Below are positions 59,320 to 64,000 of a DNA stretch of 64,000 nt, piece after piece. The DNA comes from Fasciolopsis buskii (taxonomy: Eukaryota; Platyhelminthes; Trematoda; Plagiorchiida; Fasciolidae), in assembly GCA_008360955.1 (NCBI GenBank), contig LUCM01001935.1:108025-172024 (forward strand). Direction: 5' to 3'. The position numbers and the translations under genes are program-made. A model generated the notes under the pieces. It saw only the letters and a list, made by a program, of their open reading frames with translations, was not told the origin of the DNA and did not search any database. Every line of letters begins with the position of its first letter. Within the stretch, counting starts at the first letter, position 1.

Positions 59320-60605
59320 ACTAGTGTACTCTTCTTATGTTCCCAATCATAACCTTCTTTTCACTAACTCGAATTTCTCCACTCTCCCTCTTTTAGTTCT
59401 TATCACCTCCTACCAGATTTACCTCCGACAACCCACCACCCTACTCAGCACACATTTCGACACCGAATTTCATCCACCTGGGACGACTTTTATAACTTTA
59501 TGGTCGACCATCGTTTTTCACTTCTAATGCTTCCTAATCTGTCTCATTACACAAGCATTACTGTTCACTGCGTAGATCTTTTTACCCGTAATTTCGCAAA
59601 CCTGGCAGACCATAATGCCTGAGTGTTTCAGCCACTCATGTAATAGCGTTTCTCGTTTGCTCCAGATATCACTGGTCTGTTACCGTTTATCGCCGTTTTG
59701 CACATGATAGGCACAGAATTCTGTTATCCATGCAAAGGACCAAAGAGGGGTTCTTCATTTGCACAACTGGACGCTTGGTCCCTTTCGCCACTAGGAGCCG
59801 AACATTTTCATCATTTGTCAAAACTTTGCCCTAAAGCTTCGGCGTTTTTCGTTATCTCCATACTTGCGGTGGGTCTCGTGATCAGGCTTGGTGACGACAC
59901 GGGAAGGCTCAGGTTTCTGCTTCTCACCAACCACCCAATGACATCTATCATAAGTAGCAGAAAGATCTGCCAAACACTGCTGCCTAAACTTGCTCAAGCC
60001 ATCTGGTCAGAACGGCATTCCACCCGTGATCCTTAAAATGTGAGCCTCTGATTTAGTCCCTCGTTTGCCTGGTCTTTTCTGCCTTTCTGTCCATCTTCCA
60101 CCGTGTCCAGTACCTTGGAAACACCGAAATTTTCTCCGTTCCCATGTGTGGCAATTTCTCCGACCCGAAAAGTTACCGTCCGATTTTTCTAATATCGTTC
60201 ATGTGGTGAGTGTTCGAAACCGTAATCTCCTACCATCTACGAACGTTTCTGGAACGTGACGGAACAGTGAGCCACAACCAACATGGATTCTGGCAACGTC
60301 GTTTTATCTATTTTATTCTGGCTCTCCCAGCACACTCGCCGCACTCGATAACCGCGAAGAAACACTCTCGGTTTCGTTCGATATCTCTAAGGCCTTTGAT
60401 CGAATTTTGCAAGAAGGCCTATTAGCGAAGCTATCCATGTCCAGCCTTCCTTCAACCACCCTTATCTTAAACATCAAGTTTCTAAAATAAGCGGACCATT
60501 TCCGTCCCAGTCGATGAGGTTCAATCTCAGCTGTTTCACCAGCCAATTATCAGGCTGTTGTCTCATTGTCCTTTTTCAGTTACTTCTGATCTTGCTTTTT
60601 TACTT
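59320..60605 (+). mobile_element. jockey/CR1-like non-LTR retrotransposon fragment
   Basis: Plus strand with several frame changes: STWDDFYNFMVDHRFSLLML near 59480 (endonuclease-to-RT linker), NGIPPVILKM near 60010, SDPKSYRPIFLISF near 60160, FETVISYHLRTFLERDGTVS near 60210, HNQHGFWQRR near 60275, the motif A block ETLSVSFDISKAFDRILQEG near 60360 with the first catalytic aspartate, LLAKLSMSS, and RTISVPVDEVQSQLF near 60495. FDISKAFDRV and YRPI..LIS are characteristic of jockey/CR1-type elements, distinct from the LINE family on the left side of the window. The YADD box is not found; similarity fades after 60.6 kb. Confidence 0.8.
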
Positions 60606-60609
60606 TTGA

Positions 60610-62106
60610 AACCTTGCTTCGACAATTCCTGTACTTTTTATCCTCGTACGTCTATCAACTTCTCAGACCACTGACCATCATTGCCAAGTTTCTGTCTGGA
60701 TGTGTCGTACCTCTCTCTGTCAATCCTCTTTTTTAGCAGAATTGCTCAACTGTGAAACACGCTTTTTCTTCGTTTTCAGACCCATTGATAATCTCCAATT
60801 GTCTAAAGACAGAGTCAACAAACTGGTTCTTACCTCAATGCTTCCCACAAACCTATTTTACGGTATGTTGTCCGAATATGAGGTTTGCAGCTTAAGCTTC
60901 AAATAACTTTTTTGTGTAGCGAAAAAACTATCGGATTTTAGTTAACTTTTAGTACTGCTAAACACTCGGTACCCGGTTGCGGAAAACACCTTAATAGGAC
61001 AATTTCACCCTTCAGGAAATTGCACTAGCGGTCACCCTAGGCATCCTTCCCCACAGGGTCGGTGTTTTTCTTCTCACTAAGTGTAGTTGGTGCAACACTT
61101 CTGAGGTTAACGCCAGCCAGTGTGAAATTTCCAATCGTCCCACACTGCTTCTTCCACGGCCACCGAATTACTTGTACTACTTGCGGCGTAGCAGATCAAA
61201 CGGGAGCAAAAGTATTCCAAAAATTCTGCCGATTGCTCGGATAGTGGTCAAGCTGATAAGGTCTTTTGACGCGATCGAGTCCTCTCACCGCCGACCATAT
61301 TTCCCACTTGGAAGCACTTTGTTGGCCGTGGCTCCTTCTTTCCATTAACGAAAGATATGAAAGGCAGGGGATGAGAAGGAAATAAAAGAAAATTCCAAAA
61401 CATTGTGTTGTCTCTTTGTATCTTTTCTTCCTCTACTGGTAATCTGCCGATATCACCTTTTCACACACATACCTGCGCGTATGTCGTTTGTTTTTGTCAA
61501 TCCCGGATCTGATACTCCAAATCTCAGGTGATGAACAAAAGCATCTCAAAATAAAAGCTTTTCTTCCTTGAAGAGTCCGAAATTGTGTCCATGGACATGC
61601 GTTGAATGTATTTTCTTTACATCCCACTCTCCTTTTCTCACGGATCCTGCTTGTTCCACGACTCAACTCCTAGCCAAATTAGAATCCATCAACATGGATA
61701 CGTCGCATTCAATACCGTGTCAGTAAACTGGTGTTTACCTTTCAAATACGAAAACCCAGACAGAATTTCGAAAATCGCTGGCAGCCATTTGTAAATTCAC
61801 TAGCCAATGTAGTCCCTCTGCCTTATGGTAATTTAAGCTTTTTTGAAACTTGATTTCAAGGTTCCTGTCCTGAGTTTGCTAATAATTAACCGTGTTTAGT
61901 TGCTCTCCGTTTAAGTTCGACTGACTGAATTCGACAATTAACAGCTGGGTGTTGCCTAGCTCTATCCAACAACATGTAGTAGTATTCAGTCAATATTCAT
62001 AGAACTGTTCGTCTGTTTTTCATTCACAAACATCCGTCTGCTCTGAATTTCGCGTTTTTGAAGAGTAATCCTCTGTACAAGCTCTTCCTTAGTGTATCCG
62101 GCTCAG
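60610..62106. other. stretch following the jockey-like fragment
   Basis: May include its worn 3' part. No other element or gene is recognisable. Confidence 0.3.
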
Positions 62107-62327
62107 GAACTGAAAAACGATTTCAATGAATCGCGCACTCATCGAACAACGTTGAAGACAAAGAAACAAGTCCTAGCTGTAAAACCTTCCAGGCGTTTGA
62201 AACGGGAAGCAGCAAAACTCTTTTCCTTTCCGAATGATTTCTCCGGTATGGAGGTCGTTAAAATAGATTTATCGTTACAATCGCTCTTTTCGGACGTTCG
62301 ACAAAGTGCGGCCTTTTGCGTCGTTGA
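62107..62327 (+). CDS. putative internal exon of an unrecognised gene
   Basis: Acceptor GTGTATCCGGCTCAG, then an open frame reading ELKNDFNESRTHRTTLKTKK, followed by a Lys/Arg-rich QVLAVKPSRRLKREAAKLFS and FPNDFSGMEVVKIDLSLQSL. A donor-like GTAGGT overlaps the in-frame TAG at 62329-62331; the exact end is uncertain, as a weaker site at ATGGAG|GTCGTT would keep phase 0 for the next exon. The basic composition suggests a nuclear or nucleic-acid-binding protein, an inference only. Confidence 0.35.
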
Positions 62328-62439
62328 GTAGGTACCTGGCATCGTTTGGCAGCCTAGGATTGTTTTCACGAGACATGGCCTGGGTTGTTGTAAAAGGGCA
62401 TTCTCTTCTCCATTAATGAAATCCATACCACGACAGCAG

Positions 62440-62578
62440 ATCACTTTACTGAGTCATGCAACTGACACTCATAATGTACCTGTTCACGATATGGGATTTT
62501 CAAAAGCTTCTTACTCTAAGTCGGGATTGTTGCAAAATATTTTGAAGCTGCGAAACAATGGTCGGCCGCTACCAAAAG
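62440..62578 (+). CDS. putative internal exon of the same unrecognised gene
   Basis: Acceptor CACGACAGCAG and strong donor (AAAAG|GTACGTG). 139 nt, phase 0 in and one nucleotide left over. Reads ITLLSHATDTHNVPVHDMGF, then SKASYSKSGLLQNILKLRNN, then GRPLPK. Protein-like and not repetitive. Together with the flanking candidates it suggests the 3' part of a plus-strand gene. Confidence 0.4.
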
Positions 62579-63106
62579 GTACGTGTGTTTTCGGGTGGAT
62601 CCTCTCCAAATCTACGCTCTAGTCTGGTTCTATAAAAGCTATCTGTGTTTGATAAGTGTTAAAGTGTTATAAAAAACGAAGTAGTCTACATTAAGCATTC
62701 TGTTGTTGCAATAGCCGCCATTCTGGTAGACTGTGCATTGGGGAAAATTTGTTTGTTTTATGATTTCATCGCGCATAACTCCTAGTCAGAACCTGGTTGT
62801 TCGCATGAGATCGATCAATCTAAACAGTTGGCTGTTCTAGTGTCAGCCTCTTTATTAATATTATCACAGTCAAATGAAACTGTTTCATTCGGTTGTTTCA
62901 TGACTAGCGCTGGTCCATTTGCTCACCCCACCAAACCGCGTTCCAGTGAACATCCAAATTTCGTGAACCTCAATTGGTAATTATCAGTCTGATCAGGAAA
63001 CACCTCATTTGAACATTTTGGATCACCACTATGGCGAGTAACACCGTCCATTTTCCTCAAATAAAACCAATTGCAATTAGATTCTTCCGTTTTTCTCCAT
63101 CAGCAG

Positions 63107-63168
63107 AGAACTCTACGAAAGAAGTCCCAAACTTCAATTACGGAAAAAAAGCTGTCTGCGCAGTCTAA
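63107..63168 (+). CDS. putative terminal exon of the same unrecognised gene
   Basis: Strong acceptor (TTTTTCTCCATCAGCAG). In the phase required by the exon at 62440-62578 it reads ENSTKEVPNFNYGKKAVCAV and stops. A second frame is open longer (RTLRKKSQTSITEKKLSAQS onwards) and would need a different partner exon, so the choice is uncertain. Confidence 0.3.
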
Positions 63169-64000
63169 CAGAATCTTACCGGAGGGCTCACTTGAACATC
63201 AGTGGATATTGCTACCCTTTCGTTTTCCTTACAAGTGGTCGTTTTTGTTGTGTCCAGTGTTCACAAAAGTCCCAATTGAGTCCATTTTCTAGCTCCGGAC
63301 AAACTCGTGGATTCCTATTGTATTGAGCGCATTATTTTCACCATCACCACCACCACAACCAGTGTAACTGTCTTGGATTCATCTACTTAATTGTTCACTT
63401 ACCTATTTACTAACTACACCAAGCCAGGTGTGCCTGCTGCACAACGTTTTCGATTGTCGTCATTAGTTGTCGGAAAAAAGCGGGCATCGGAAACACCTGA
63501 GCACATTGTCTTTCTTCGGATTCATACTGCGCGTTTGTCTTTTAACAGACCGGAGGCGGAAGAAGTGGGGTCTCGAAAAGCAATCTTATACGACCAAATT
63601 GAAGTATCCACATTCCACTGGTCATTGTATTCATTTAACAAGTGAAGCTTGTATAGAAACGAAAGTTTTCTTGGCCGGAGATGTTTTGTGTATGACCATA
63701 GTTTCGTTCGAGACGTTCCTCTTGATAGGCTAAATACGTTTGGATTTAGGGGACTTTTTGAATTAAATGTCTTTTGTAAGAGTGTCACTTTGTTCCTCAT
63801 AACTTATTTCTTCCTGCTTTCACGAGCGAATTGTATTTCTACCACATCCGGCACTATCTAAGACTCTGTCTCAAATTTTTATCAGTTAATGATCGTTGTC
63901 ACTGGCAAAGTATTGAACTAGCGTTTTTGGCTTGTGTGAGGCCTTTGAACTATGGGCGATAAGACTGAGTAATCAAACTTTCATTGTGGAAAACACGGAC
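63169..64000. other. right edge, nothing firmly recognised
   Basis: A frame at 63.43-63.64 kb (plus) behind ACACCAAGCCAG reads RLSSLVVGKKRASETPEHIV and further, and could be another exon, but it lacks a clear donor and the alternative frames are also open. Confidence 0.25.

Overview
The window is eukaryotic nuclear DNA from an invertebrate, most likely a digenean trematode (fluke). Genes are sparse, intron-split and mostly on the minus strand. The rest is old, stop-ridden retroelement debris whose reverse transcriptase (RT) fragments read like the non-LTR retrotransposons common in flukes. No bacterial operons, CRISPR arrays, rRNA genes or intact tRNA genes are visible. The organism call is inferred from this repeat style and gene content.

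Two genes can be named. (1) 16.2-19.3 kb, minus: a single exon of about 1,000 codons encoding an armadillo-repeat protein close to ODAD2/ARMC4, the outer dynein arm docking protein of motile cilia. (2) 27.4-39.4 kb, minus: a C2H2 zinc-finger gene that I rebuild as six phase-compatible coding exons (3,993 nt including stop, 1,330 residues, nine fingers). Its finger order matches RREB1/hindsight (pebbled), a transcription factor downstream of Ras/MAPK and JNK signalling. Further likely exons of unrecognised genes lie at 12.2 and 15.3 kb (plus), 24.5-25.0 kb (minus, phase-compatible with the 5' end of the ODAD2 exon), 41.9/43.7 kb (minus, phase-compatible with each other), 46.7 kb (minus, weak) and 62.1-63.2 kb (plus).

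Mobile elements by region: 0-1 kb, minus non-LTR RT fragment running off the edge; 8.0-10.2 kb, one minus non-LTR element apparently split by a head-to-head pair of tRNA-derived SINEs; 19.6-20.3 kb, plus RT fragment; 48.4-49.25 kb, a Penelope-like element with a GIY-YIG endonuclease, flanked by about 109-bp inverted arms; 52.9-53.1 kb, two opposed copies of that element's tail; 59.3-60.6 kb, plus jockey/CR1-like RT. About ten tRNA-derived SINE copies with recognisable A and B boxes are scattered through the window.

The most unusual signals are three short, related motifs at 14.5, 14.9 and 20.5 kb that fit a degenerate minimal type I hammerhead ribozyme with the palindrome ACCGGT as a loopless stem III, and the fold-back structure of the Penelope-like copy. 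Exon boundaries are inferred from splice signals and phase only; no transcript evidence is available.
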